From Gyromitra esculenta (taxonomy: Eukaryota > Ascomycota > Pezizomycetes > Pezizales > Discinaceae), in NCBI GenBank assembly GCA_038503075.1, contig JBCAML010000003.1, positions 620,001-684,000 on the forward strand: a stretch of DNA of 64,000 nucleotides, read 5' to 3'. Made by a program: the position numbers and the translations under genes. This document shows, one piece after another, positions 25,432 to 37,443 of this stretch. The first letter of the stretch is position 1. The number at the start of each line of letters is the position of its first letter. The notes beneath the pieces are model-generated. The model was not told the origin of the DNA. It worked only from the letters and a program-made list of their open reading frames with translations, and did not search any database.

Positions 25432-28004
25432 ATGTCGTTGCTACCAGAACTCCTCTTAACAGTATTATTCGGGACCCAGGCCAGCTTTACCCACCCAGGA
25501 GTAATATTACCACAGAAAGAGTCACTGGGCGATTCGGAGCTAAAAGCCATAGTCAAAAAATCACAGCGGAGTAGGGAAGCCAGGTATGTTTTCTCTGGAG
25601 AAAGACGTCGAATTGGATGCTCAGGAAAACGCTTCATATTATTACGTTGGAAGCTAACCATTCTTGATCTGTATAGAGAGACTCTAGGCTACTCACCGCG
25701 AGTATGGAAAGCCTTGACGGAGACCATGCGATCCGGAAACGACCAATTGGCAGCAAATAAACATCACCTACTGCCGAAAGTTTGGGATTTGGCGATTTTG
25801 GGAAGAAATCTCTTGGCTGCCAGAGAGAAAGCACAAAATCTTGCAGCGTACGCCATCGGCTGATCAGTCTTTTTTCAGAAAAAAATGGAAAAATAGAAAG
25901 GCTGATGATGGAATTAAACAACAGGGAAGAAGGGTTTGAAGCAGAAATTCGAAGGCTTTTGGATATATGCATTGAGAAAGCTAGCAAACCCATAACGGCA
26001 AACCTTGACAAGCCGGCCCATGAAAAGGAGATGCAGGTCAAATCCGGGTGTAGGTGCTATTCCAAACCTCGATCATCACCGTGAGAAATATTTTCGACGA
26101 TTAAGCTAATTATCGATAACCGAACCTTTCAGATAAAAAGGTTCTGATAACCTCACTCCAATTCTTGAATAACCTCATGACCCAAAATGAAACTCGCAAA
26201 TTACATGTCTGGTTGCATATGTTTGGGACACCGTCTTCGGTTAGCCCAACTACAAGCACGCCCCCCACGAAAACTACACCAAAACTGAAAACAAAGGCTA
26301 CCACTAAATCCCAGCCATCATCTGGGTCTGGTGTTGGCTTAGTCGGTAATACAACAGGAAGCAATGGGAACAGCCACACAGAAACCGTGGCAAAATGCAA
26401 CTCCTTATATGCAGGGTTTAACAAAAAGTACTACAAGCCTGGGTTTATGACAGAGGTGCCAAGACTATTGCAACCAGATGAAATCGAGCCATTACCAATG
26501 ATCTTGCAAAGTGGCGTAGTTTCGTTCGAAGGCACAGACCAAGCAATGCAAGCAGTAAGATGCAAGTTGATGCTTGCCCAAGGTTATGGGAGGAGCCTTT
26601 TACGAGAGGTCCTGGTCTTTCTGGGGGCATGGGAAGTTGACGAAGACGACTTCTGCTACAGAATGATGTAAGAAGATCTCTGTTCATAATCAAGAAACCC
26701 GACACTGACAAGTTGGCTGGGCTGATTGATAGGGCCCAAGTTATTGAAGCTGTATTACTCAACGGTTTGATACCATACGCATATGAGTGCTTCAGAGAGT
26801 ACGACCTCAGTTATAAATTAAGATTCTATATTTTTGCTAATCTATCTTCTTGTTATAGTGAGAAGGACATAGTTACTCCTGCTCAATCTGTTTTACTAAA
26901 GCTTCTTGTTTCTGTTTATCGCCCGCCGGTCCATGTTCCAGGTACACCTAACCTGGGATCTCCAAACCAACACCCAACCCCTTCCGTTCATCCATTCAAC
27001 ATCCCTTCCCCCTCAATGACAGCATCACCAACGACCTCAACTGCTTCGTCTGTAGGTGAATCAACTGAATTTTACGAAGTCCCACCAATAATTGAGAGTT
27101 CAATTCCAACATTTTTCGTGGGCGTCTTCCGGAAGCAAGTACTGCCTCCAACGATCAAAATAATTCAGCTACAAGGTGCCATCAGAAAAGGTAAAGAGAA
27201 AAAAGAAAAGTTCGAATATAGCCTATGGGACTTGGATCGAATATACGAAGGGGTTTACCAGTTTCTTGAACTCCTTGTCCTTTTTTCTGAGGATGAGGAG
27301 GCGAAGAAAATTCTGCTAGCAGGCGACAAAGGATTGGTGGCAGACCTAGTACAATTTCTAGGAGAACTCGATAGTGCTATTCCACGCTGGGTTGCTTCGA
27401 AAACTCCTCTACCTCCTTCTCCCACTCCAGTTAAGGTGGCAGAGGCCGTGGATGAGTTGACTAATAAAGTTAATAAAGCTTACATGGTGGAGAGGCCTTT
27501 TGATGTTGAAGGGGCTGTAGATGAGGAAGGAGAAGATACCATGCATGATCTCGACGATGGTGAAGGAGAAGATGACGACGCTCATGATGACGAGAGAGGA
27601 CTAGCAGAACCTGAAGATTTTACATGGCCGCATATCAAGAGGTATCTTGTGCTCCTCCTCAGTGGTTTTGCATGGAAAAACAAGGCAGTACAGAACATCG
27701 TGAGAGAGGCGGGAGGTTTGCAAGTCATCTTGAATCAGTGCATGATTGACGATGATAATCCTTGTGAGTCCTTTTAACCCACCCAATCCCCAAATACTAG
27801 CTAATATAAGTAGATATCCGCGAACACGCAATATTATGTATCAGGAATGTTTTAGAAGGAAATTCGATGAATCAAAAAATCGTGGAGGAACTAGATGCAG
27901 TGCGGACAGTACCCAGTGAAGTGTTGGACAAGAACGGATACGAGCATTTCATCGATGAAAATGGGAGGGTACAGTTAAGAAAGCTACCAGAGAAAGGGAA
28001 ATGA
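25432..28004 (+). CDS. Ataxin-10 domain protein (Ctr86-like)
   Basis: Armadillo-like helical protein with the C-terminal ataxin-10 domain, known from human ATXN10 and yeast Ctr86; function in fungi is linked to cytokinesis and signalling but is poorly defined. The C-terminus is diagnostic: PHIKRYLVLLLSGFAWKNKA, then GGLQVILNQCMIDDDNP, and after a short intron (GTGAGT donor near 27764) YIREHAILCIRNVLEGN. It ends at TGA 28002-28004. Upstream exons are separated by introns near 25849-25901 (ambiguous), 26050-26132 and 26610-26663. The first boundary is uncertain: the frame changes at 25849, and either a 53-nt intron ending GAAAG or an implausible 20-nt intron would restore it. A variable acidic, Pro/Ser-rich stretch lies before the ataxin-10 domain. 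Confidence 0.82.
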
Positions 28005-30334
28005 AGTGAGGTGAGATTTGGAGGTGTGCATTTATGGTAAATGATAAAAGCTGTCCTGTTGATTTTATTCGGACTTTATTGGAGTTAGGCCGGAGTTTTA
28101 AAATGTACTTATAATACTTGTGATCTGTGAGGATATCTGTATCTACTTCGAGCACCACCTAAATAAATAGGTGTCTCCTCTTCCCATACTGCAAAGCTGA
28201 AACGAATTGGGCTTGAAATAGACAGTCGTGAGGGTAAAGGTGGGTCAAAAAAGAGCGCAGTAAAATATCAAAACCCTCAAACCGGAGCTTTCTAGAGTAC
28301 GCAAGGATTACATATGCACACAGACTGTAGGGAGCCTAACTTAGAGATAGAAAGGAAGTTGATCGATGACCTCGGACGAAAAGGAATCACCAAGGCTATA
28401 AATCCTTGTCTATGCCCACTCAACGCAACCACATATAAGCCCAGCCGCTAGTAGTAGCCGAACGGATATTCTTAAGCAATTTATTTCTAACTTTACGATT
28501 ATCTCTTCAGCAGGCTTAACTTGTTAACCGTTATGACAGTGCAAAACTTATCCCTTGGCTGGGATATTTCTACCGAAAATTCTGATCAGCTTGGGGTGTT
28601 CCGAGCGCAGATGAGATCAAGCTGGGAAGTAAAGGCTGGAAAGCTAGTTGGTCGATTGGGAGGGTTGCTGTCATACCTCACTTTAAGAACCCTAAGAAAA
28701 CAGTTTTGTTCGGCTGGAATGATGGACACTCAATCAAATCTAATGATTTCTCCAACGTCTAAGTTAAGTCTGGCGACGAGACTGGACCTAAATTCATCAC
28801 CATTCATCAAGAAATGGTTTTAGTACTGAAGTTACTACGAACCCGGTCTTCGGTTTTTTATCTCAGTTTTCAACCCTACTTTTTCTCTAGATAGAAGGTT
28901 CAAACCAAAACCGAAAAGATTTAACTGGTGGACCAATCAAAACTTCCAGCCTTTTTCTCCAACTTGATCCCGTCGAAACATCGAACAACCTCTCCGATGA
29001 ATTATGAAGTAAGAATCTATACGGTCAGTACCCTTCTTAACCAACTCCAACAAATATTGTCTGCTAAATATCGAGTGATATTACATGACGCAAATTCATG
29101 GTTCCACAATACGTACATGCCATGGATTGTCATCAACACAAGATAAATTAGTAGGGCGAAATTTTTCCACCACACTTAGGTGAAGGTATCTGTCCTGCTA
29201 TCGTAAGTAAGGGTAGGAATTCAGTGACTCCATGGTTAGGAGGGTTAGGAAGCTTAGGTTCAGGTACCTGGTGGGATTGACATTATGGGCTCCACTCTCT
29301 TTACATGATACCCCATCCGCTAATAGCGCCAGAGAAATTTAGAAAAAAAAAAGAAACCGCAAGTACGTGTAGCTGAAGCTGAGGCTCCTTTTGATATTTA
29401 TTACTAAGACCAATCGAAAGTAACGGATGAAAAGATCGCTGCCCAATAGCAAGCGCCAGCGAAGGATGATATGAGAAACAACTTAATTTAAATTTTCCCC
29501 AAACCAATGTGCTTGCAAGCAGATTTCTAGAATCTTGGTACCAGACTTACCGTTCTAAATTTTGACCTAATTTTAGAGTGGGTTTGGTATCGAGACCACG
29601 TTTTCTAGATTCAAAAGCCTATGGGATCTTATCCTAAATGCGTCTGATAAAAGCTAATTATAAGACGAGTGATAGGTTATGATTACAACGTTTCGTTTTA
29701 AATCAGTTTCTATGCAGGGTATATGTACATGTAGATACATGTATGTCTCCTGGAAATCTGTGACCTGGTCCCGTAACCGAAATTTTATTCACGCCTGAAA
29801 CGTAAGTTTACAGCGAACTTCGTTGGGACAATTCATCAACACCGATCTAGAACTGAAAAAACAAAAACCGATACACGATTTCCCAACCATGATACCACTG
29901 ATACCAGCCCCAAGGCTGAAATCATAGAAACCTGAAACATCGATCGCGGGGCCACAGTTCCATGGTGTAGGTTTGGGGGACGAGTGGCATAAATATATCA
30001 GGGCTAGGGTAACAACAATTTCACAAACCCTGTTATGCGTATTTTCTGTCTTAAAAATTTAATCTAGAGTGCCAGCTGTCTTTTCGGCTGAAAATGACGA
30101 GCAGGTTCAAATAAATCGCCCAATCCTACAAAACAAGCAAATCTTGATGGCCAAGCTTTTTTGTTTTGTTTTCCCGCATGGAGCGAAGTTAGACTGCGCG
30201 CGCGGCTCTGCTTCGCTCGGCAAGATCCGGTCGCCTCCCTACTCCATGCATAAATCATCCACAAACCTCATCATCGACAAAACTTCCCTTCAATATAGAT
30301 ATTTCAGCTCCAACTCTTTCCAACTAGAGCCACA
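28005..30334. other. 2.3-kb intergenic region
   Basis: No conserved frame seen. Two TACATGTA octamers lie close together at 29726-29733 and 29736-29743. A 100-codon frame at 28521-28823 starts from a non-ATG codon and resembles nothing I know. Confidence 0.45.
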
Positions 30335-31072
30335 ATGACCAACCCATCCGACCCCTCTCAGCCCGCTATCAAATCCGAAAATACCCCCGAGAACACGCTC
30401 CCGGATGTCGACGTTGATATGGAGAACGCTGCAAACGCGCCACCGCCAGATCCCCTTGCTGGCGCTGGAGACCGGATTCCAGTGCCAGCGCCCATCGCAG
30501 CAAGGAAAGACAAGAACCTCCGCGAGTTCCTAGGGAAAATGGAGGAATATGCGCCAATTGTGAGATTCTCTCCCTCTCTTTCTCTCACCCCCTCCCCTTT
30601 TTGGACACCTTGTCATCATCATGTGAAAAGCTTAAAATATACCACGTGATCACTAATGCTTTCTCGGTGATTACTGCAGATCCCAGACGCGGTTACGGAT
30701 TACTACCTTTCCCTCTCTGGCCTCTCTACTTCTGACCCGCGTCTGAAACGTCTTCTTGCCCTCGCGACGCAAAAGTTCATCGCCGATATCGCCACCGATG
30801 CGTATCAGTACTCACGCATCCGCCAGAACTCTTCCAACGCCGGTGGTGTTCCAGGTATCGGTGCCCTAAATGTAGGTGCTGGCGGAGGAGCTGGCGGAAC
30901 TGGTGGAGGTGCGGGAGGTGGTGGGTCGTTCAGGCCAATTGCGAGGCCAGGCTTCGGGGGTGGTGGAGGTAGTGGTGGGAGCGCTGGCAGGACCGTGTTG
31001 ACCATGGAGGATCTAGGAAGTGCTGTAGGGGAGTATGGGGTGAACACGAGGAGGCCAGAATTTTACCGGTAG
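30335..31072 (+). CDS. taf10: TFIID/SAGA subunit TAF10
   Basis: Histone-fold subunit shared by TFIID and SAGA. Two exons, 30335-30559 and 30680-31072, join at phase zero and give 205 residues. Residues 1-58 are Pro/Glu-rich. The histone fold begins with [17 protein letters not shown] and continues with [11 protein letters not shown] and [28 protein letters not shown] helices. A Gly-rich insert of about 50 residues (138-185) splits the last part of the fold before [23 protein letters not shown], whose end is the family's conserved C-terminus. Such a low-complexity insertion is common in fungal TAF10. The intron (30560-30679, 120 nt) is longer than most here. Confidence 0.95.
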
Positions 31073-31691
31073 GCTGTGGGTGGTTTTTCTTGCAGATTGA
31101 TTCGGGTTTGGCTTTTTCCTTTTTTTCCCTTTCCGTTTCGTGGATGTATCTTTTGGTAGGCAGCTGCGCCTTAATTCTGCTTTTTTTCTCTTTATTTTTT
31201 ATTTTTTTCTTCACAGATTTCATTTTCCCTCAGGCTCTTTCTACTTATTGCTGGGTATATGTCTCTATCTCTCAGTTGGGCGTTGGTTGGGTGTGCTTTA
31301 TACAAGAATTTCAATAGGTATTTTGGGTCTTAAGCTTGAGTAAACAGGTAATTCATAAGTTCGTTATATGTAGAAAATAGTACGATAGGAGTAAACTGGT
31401 ATTTACTGCCTTCGAACAAGCTACCGCAAAGAGAGCGAACGGATAGAAAAAGATACCAAAAAGTGGCAAGATAACTCCAAAACCAATAATCCCCAGAACA
31501 AAAACAAAAGAAACGTCGAAAGTGATCGTATTCCATCCATCAGTTCATCCCAAGAGTCCCAAGTAATACAACTCATTTATCCCTTCGTGACCCCGCTTTC
31601 GTATGTGACCCCGCAGTCGATTTCTACCCGGCATTTAACCAAATCGTAAAGCGTTATAAAAAAAAAGAAAGGTTTGATGAGGGTGATGCGA
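31073..31691. other. Convergent 3' region TAF10-ATG44
   Basis: T-rich on the TAF10 side and A-rich on the mitofissin side, as expected for two 3' UTRs. No gene seen. Confidence 0.5.
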
Positions 31692-32123
31692 CTATCGCCT
31701 CCTCTCAAAGTAGGAGCTGCTCCCCATAATTGCAATGCTCTGGTCCATCATCCATTCACCGACGTTAAGATACTTCTCCAGGGCCGAGCGAACGTCCTTG
31801 GATTCTATCTTCTCGGTTTGGAAACTGGGACTAGGGTCAGTTTCAGCTTATGACTTCAAGGGGCCTGGCAGTGGCAGAGATATTGAAGAGAAAAAAAAAG
31901 TGTTGTGGGGGTAGTTTGGAGAAGGAAAGGGATAAACAAGGAGGGGGATGTAGTACGTGAGTCCTGTAGAGCGCTTGACGCCTGCGAGAAAAGCAGAGAA
32001 GAGGATGGCGTCGAAGCCGTAGTGGGCTAGTTTTCCGAGCTGTATATAGGTAGAGGATATCAGTACCACGGTATCTGGCGAAGGCTTATGCTATGGATGA
32101 GGGATTTGGAGAGAACAAACCAT
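31692..32123 (-). CDS. atg44: Mitofissin (Atg44, DUF1748 family)
   Basis: Small intermembrane-space protein of the DUF1748 family; in yeasts Atg44/mitofissin severs mitochondria during mitophagy. Three exons encode 72 residues: 32123-32121 (ATG only), 32039-31957 and 31824-31692. Conserved pieces are KLAHYGFDAILFSAFLAGVK, RRSTGLT-like KRSTGLT, the helix KIESKDVRSALEKYLNVGEW and the tail MGSSSYFERRR. The ATG sits directly against a GTTTGT donor at 32120, so the initiator codon is alone in its exon. The intron has a good TACTGAT branch site and a TACAG acceptor at 32040. The second donor (GTACTA) is weak but gives a sensible protein; an alternative acceptor two codons upstream would add Pro-Ser. 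Function is by family, not shown here. Confidence 0.82.
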
Positions 32124-32746
32124 TCTAAAGGGGATAAAGGGAATAATTTTGTTGACGGGGGAGATGATGATCGATCTCGACGATGCCACGGTAAGAGAAG
32201 TTTAGGGCTGTTAAGCTGAGAGATGGAGATGAAAAGAGTGGTTGACTCGATTTATGTCAGGAGATGCAGAAGCTGTCGACCTGTGGAGGGCTCTCGTCCA
32301 ATTTGCACGCACGTGGACGTTTATATCAGTTCCGGCTCCTCGGGGGAAGTGTTGCTGGCAACCAATCCTGGTACGAGACAACGCCTTTGTTGTTGTTGCC
32401 TTTGCAGTTATATCACCACAATCCAAGGTGTCCTGGAACTCGAGAGTTGGGGGACAACACAGAATTCAATTCAGATACCCATTCGTTCATAATCGATTCA
32501 TGCACTTGGGCTTTGCAGCCAATTGTTCAGCTTCAGGCAGATCTTCTCAAATGTTTGATCAACGATCCCCGCAAGTTTGACAGGCCGTAGCAACAGGGTG
32601 CATGCAGTAGCATCGTGGACCAGCAAAAGTCACTAAACTTCAGATCACTGACCCAGCCCAGTAAATTTTTACCCTCTCATAGTATTATCATACAATGCCC
32701 ATCTTTCAATTATGGTGCCAGTTTTCCACATCTTGATGTCGAGCAT
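32124..32746. other. ATG44 promoter and LTO1 3' flank
   Basis: About 620 bp with overlapping short frames on both strands but nothing conserved. It must hold the ATG44 promoter and 5' UTR. Confidence 0.45.
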
Positions 32747-33299
32747 TTAAATCCTTCCACTGCCTCGCGCCCCCCTTCCAGAATCTTCTATGCTTTCCTC
32801 GTCCATAACTTTGCTCTTCGTACCATTGGTTTCCTCTTTCTCCCCAAGCATATTTGACAGAACCTTTGCCTTATTCCTGCCCCTTTTTAACGTTTCGTCA
32901 ACCTCCTCAACGGATTCCTCATCGTTTTTGAATGGTGGATTGGTCAAAAGGATGGCTAGTGATTCGGTTTGTTTTTGCGCTCGTGAGCTGGTTATCTGGA
33001 CATTTTTTGCTAATCCTGCATCCTCCTCGGTCGTTGGGGTGGAAGGTGGTATTCTTGCTTTCCAGACCGAGCAACGTCCCTGGAGCTTGCCCAGTTCCAA
33101 GAACTTATCAAAGCCCTTTTCCAACCCAAACATCCGGCCTTCGATCCTACCAGCTTGCTCGCCGTCCGCAAGACCAAGATTGTATCCCTCTTGGTAGAAG
33201 CTGCGATGATTTTAGTGAACTGACTGTTGGGTGAATCTTGAACGAGAAATGTTATTACTCCTCCTCTAGATTTAGTAATGAATCGAATATGTCCGCCAT
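32747..33299 (-). CDS. lto1: Lto1/ORAOV1-like deca-GX3 protein
   Basis: Partner of Yae1 in the adaptor that brings the ABC protein Rli1/ABCE1 to the cytosolic Fe-S assembly machinery. Two exons, 33299-33259 and 33200-32747, join to give 164 residues. The join creates MADIFDSLLNLEED followed by FYQEGYNLGLADGEQAGR, IEGRMFGLEKGFDKFLELGK and LQGR; the spaced glycines are the deca-GX3 signature. The C-terminal 100 residues are charged and poorly conserved, with a final basic/glycine tail ending GSGRI. Yeast Lto1 ends with a tryptophan needed to bind the CIA targeting complex; this model does not. Either the 3' end is spliced further or the docking differs. Confidence 0.87.
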
Positions 33300-33699
33300 T
33301 GGTGTCTCCAGGAAAAAGGAAAGCGAATATTCTATATCTGCAATGATGGATGATGTTATCGGGAAACAGGGGGACAAAAGCAAAAAAGGGTTTGGTGGGG
33401 GTGGGGCACTGAAGAGATCCTGGGTGGAACAGTGAAATCTCAAGTCCCGATTCCCCCGCTCGATAAGCAAACGTCACATCAAGCCTTCTTGACTCACCGT
33501 CACTCACCCCCAACCTCACCTGGATCACCTTGCATATTTACACTCTTCGCATAGTGAGCTTTGCTTTTTTGATCCGAGTAGTTGAAATAAACAAAAAAGG
33601 TATTTATAATTACCCTGTAGATTTCCCATGTTCTGAGCTTCTCCGTTTATTAACAACTTATGGGTGTTGAAGCGCTTAGAAAGATACTCAACCGCCAAA
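33300..33699. promoter_or_regulatory. Divergent promoter LTO1/MES1
   Basis: 400 bp between two divergent start codons. It contains one TGACTCA (33490-33496). No TATA box stands out. Confidence 0.5.
33490..33496 (+). promoter_or_regulatory. Candidate CPC1/GCN4 site TGACTCA
   Basis: Exact TGACTCA about 200 bp upstream of the methionyl-tRNA synthetase start. GCN4/CPC-1/CpcA-type bZIP factors bind this heptamer and induce amino-acid synthesis and tRNA-charging genes under starvation. Binding here is inferred from sequence and neighbour. Confidence 0.45.
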
Positions 33700-36517
33700 A
33701 TGGCGACACCAAATTTGAAAGTCAATGTTCCTGTCCCCGCTCCTGGAGGTTCGGCTGCCTTCACTCAAGTTCTTAAAATTTGCATTGCAGCCGCTGCCTA
33801 CAGTGTTCCTGTCCAGTTCTCAAAGTGTTTGCATTCCTCCACGTTCCTACTTATTCGCTTAGACTGATTGTTGCCCACAGCCGTTGGCCATACCGACATC
33901 ACTCTCGAAGCTCCTAGAGAAAACAAGGCCCTAATCGAAGCAAATGCTATCGTTCGCTACTTCTCCGTCATCGGATCAACACCATGGCCGAAATCTGGAG
34001 AGAATGCGCTGAAGGACTATGCGTTGATTGAATTTGAAGAGTCTGAGCAAAATGTGAAGACTTGGGACGTTGCTGAGAGCATCATCTCAAAAGCCAAGTT
34101 TGGACAGGTAGGGCGAGATTTGCAAATTTCTCATGGGTTTGAGGTGAATTTTCAACTAACCAGAGTCCATCGCAGGATCCCACCATTCCACCAAGTCCTG
34201 CGGAAGTTATCCTCTTCTCCACTCTGTACGACTTGATCTCGACAACTCCTCCAAAAGAGGGTTCTGTGCTCTCTGCTTGGTTCCTTAGGATAATCCAGAG
34301 CCCATGGGCAAAATCAGGAATCGAACAGGCAGCAGCCAATACCGCAGACAAACCCGTAACAGTTAGCAAGGGCGCCCCGGGAATGGAGGAGAAGGCGGAA
34401 AGGGTCTTTGTGAAGCAGATCAGGAGAGGTTTGGAAATGAAGATTCCGAAGCCGGGAGAAGATATGTAGGTTTTCTTCTTTCTCTCTCTAGTTGGGCGCG
34501 GAAAGGTGGCGCGCTGTGGTTGGTTATAGAGACTGATCCTATCGGCGGTAGACTTCCGGTGCCGGGCGAAAGAAACATACTTATCACGTCGGCGCTACCG
34601 TATGTGAACAATGTTCCGCATCTTGGGAATATTGTCGGGAGTGTTCTCAGCGCAGATGTCTTTTCGAGGTAATGGTTAAGTTCCCGATATTTCCGAGTCG
34701 CGCTCATGATAAAATATAGATACGCGAAGGCTCGCAATTACAACACCCTCTACATCTGCGGCACTGATGAATATGGAACTGCGACCGAGACCAAAGCCTT
34801 GGAAGAGGGCTGCACTCCTAGAGAGTTGTGCGACAAATACAACAAACTCCACGCTGACGTCTATAAATGGTTTGACATTGGATTTGATTACTTCGGCCGC
34901 ACGACTACTGATGCTCAAACTGAGATCGCTCAAGATATTTTCACAAATCTCCACAAGAACAACTTTCTAGTCGAAGAAACTATGACTCAACTTTTTTGCG
35001 AGAAGCACCAAGGGTTCTTGGCGGACCGTTTTGTGGAGGGCATTTGCCCAAAGTGCGGGTACGAAGACGCCCGAGGTGACCAGTGTGATACCTGCGGACA
35101 ACTATTGGATCCCTTTGAGCTCATCAAACCTCGATGCAAACTTGACGGCACAAGCCCAATCCCCCGCGACTCTAAGCACATTTTCCTTGAGCTCGACAAG
35201 CTCCAGCCGGAAATTGAGGAGTGGTCAAAGAAAGCTTCCGAGGATGGCCAATGGTCTAAAAATGGAAAGATTATCACCGAGTCTTGGCTCAAGCAAGGAC
35301 TCACGAAACGCTGTATTACTCGTGATCTGAAATGGGGAACTCCCGTCCCAGTTCCAGGCTATGAGAATAAGGTAATGTACGTGTGGTTTGATGCTTGCAT
35401 CGGATATATTTCCATCACGGCGAATTACACGAAGGACTGGAAGAAGTGGTGGAGGAATCCAGAGAACGTGAAGTTGTATCAATTTATGGGGAAAGATAAC
35501 GTACCGTTCCATACGGTAGTTTTCCCGGGGAGTAAGATGGGGACGAGGAATGGGGACTGGACCATGTTGCACCATATCAGCACTACGGAGTATCTGCAGT
35601 ATGAGGGTGGAAAGTTCTCAAAGAGTAGGGGCGTAGGCGTGTTTGGGAATAATGCGCAAGATACGGGTGTACCCCCAAGTGTAGGATTCACCTCTAATTG
35701 CGTTACTGATGGGGTTCTTATGCTGATAATTTGCGATTAGGTTTGGCGTTACTATCTTCTCTCATCTCGCCCAGAGACTGGTGATACCCAGTTCGTTTGG
35801 AAAGATTTCGTCACAAAGAACAACTCGGAGCTCCTCGCTAACCTCGGAAACTTCGTCAACCGTCTCATCAAATTCGTCAATGCAAAATACTCCGGCGTCA
35901 TCCCCGACTACACCAAGGGCATAAAAGACCCATCATTCAACCAATACAGAGATTCAGTCAACGTTCTTCTCAAAGGTTACGTTGAAGATCTTGAGAATGT
36001 GCATCTAAGATCGGCGCTGGAAAAAGCCATGGCAGTCTCCGGTGAAGGAAACCGCTTCCTGCAGGACAACAAACTTGACAACAACCTCTTCGCCAATCAC
36101 CCCGAGAAGGCTGCCGCAGTTGTCGGCTTCGGCTTGAACTTAGTTTACCTCCTGTCCGCACTCGTATACCCGTACATGCCTGCCACCACTGAGTCGATCA
36201 TCGACCAGCTCAACGCCCCACTCCGTGTCATTCCGGATGTGTGGGAAGTTGAAGACTTGCTTCCTGGCCACGTTATTGGCAAGGCCGCATACTTGTTTTC
36301 TAGGATCGACGAGAAGCAGGAAGAGTTGTGGAAGAGTAAGTACGGCGGTAAGCAGGAGAAGCTGGTTACAGAAGACAAAAAGAAGGAAAAGAAGAAAGGG
36401 AAGCAGGCGGCGAAGCAGCAGGATGTTAAGAAAGAGCAAACCGCAAGCCATACACAAGGCCAAGTTGGCGATTCGGCAAAGTCCTTAGAGGTGAGGGAAA
36501 ATCCGACTGCCGCTTAG
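33700..36517 (+). CDS. mes1: Cytosolic methionyl-tRNA synthetase
   Basis: Class I synthetase charging tRNA-Met in the cytosol. The N-terminal 220 residues form a GST-like domain (from [17 protein letters not shown]) as in yeast Mes1, which docks Arc1 there. The catalytic core has the HIGH-type motif in [13 protein letters not shown], the zinc-binding CP insertion ([17 protein letters not shown]), and the KMSKS-type motif KFSKSRG followed by [12 protein letters not shown]. Introns fall near 34109-34175, 34466-34550, 34668-34719 and 35681-35740. The first intron (about 33800-33880) has no strong donor: GTGTTC after the AAAAY segment is the only one I found that keeps the frame with [10 protein letters not shown]. 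The C-terminus is a Lys-rich tail after about residue 720. A GTG-initiated extension upstream was rejected in favour of the ATG at 33700. Confidence 0.92.
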
Positions 36518-37443
36518 GTGACAGATTGTGGCTAGTGGGAATTTTTTTATGTTTTGTTTCCTAAAATTCGAGCTGGTGTTGGGTCCTTTTCTTTTTCTCC
36601 TTTTACTTTCTTTTTTCCCATTTACCGTATTTGTCAAGATGGAAGATTTTAGTTACTAGGCGGATGGTGTAGAACAGCGCAGGATTTGGCTACTAAAATA
36701 TCATCGTTAAACTATCTTGATCCTACACTCCCTTTCTCTCATTCCAAGATATATGTAGCTCTACATGACTGGGTTGGAGCTTTTTGGGCTGTAATAGGCA
36801 GATCAGAATGCATTTTTCATGCAAGGCGTTGATTGGCCCATCTATCATGTTAAACTACAAAATATCTTTCCTATTTGCACAAAATAACTTTATGAGCTAT
36901 ATTTACTTGGGTAGCCCGCGGGACAGTAAGGGCATTGGCCAGTAAATTTAGCGCATGAATATCTAAGATAGTGAGAAAGTTGGAGAACGCCATCCAATGG
37001 ATGGGATTTGTTGAGATGCAGTTTTTTTATGGATTTGTTATTGGAGATGCGAGATGAGCTGGGGGTGGATGAGTTGTGATATCTCTCTGTGCGGCAGGCT
37101 AGGGCAAGGGCTTTTCTACCAAGAGGCTCTTTGGGTTTACACGATTGGCCAAACAACGCCAAACCTCAGGAGACACAGGACGATAAACCCCCAGGAAACC
37201 CCCGGAATTCCCCCCTGAGGCTCTCCTGCTTGATTCATATAACATCAGGGGCTGATTGAGCGAACGTCACTCGCACAGATAACCTTCTCCACCACCTCTT
37301 GTCCGTCTCTGCAAACCTATCAACTTATCACAGCATATCTATCCCATCCCTTCGCAGCCTGATATCTACATACTAGAGATATCTGGCTAGTAATCCTCAC
37401 ACTCCTTTTTTTTCTAGCTTTTTTTCACACCTCTCACTACCGA
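36518..37443. other. Intergenic region MES1-MOB3
   Basis: 3' flank of MES1 and the promoter of the MOB3-PPAT gene. The last 150 bases are C/T-rich. No gene seen. Confidence 0.45.

Noticed and set aside
28521..28823. 100-codon frame in the 2.3-kb gap
   Set aside because: Starts at a non-ATG codon, no conserved motif, no splice context, ordinary length for chance in this composition.
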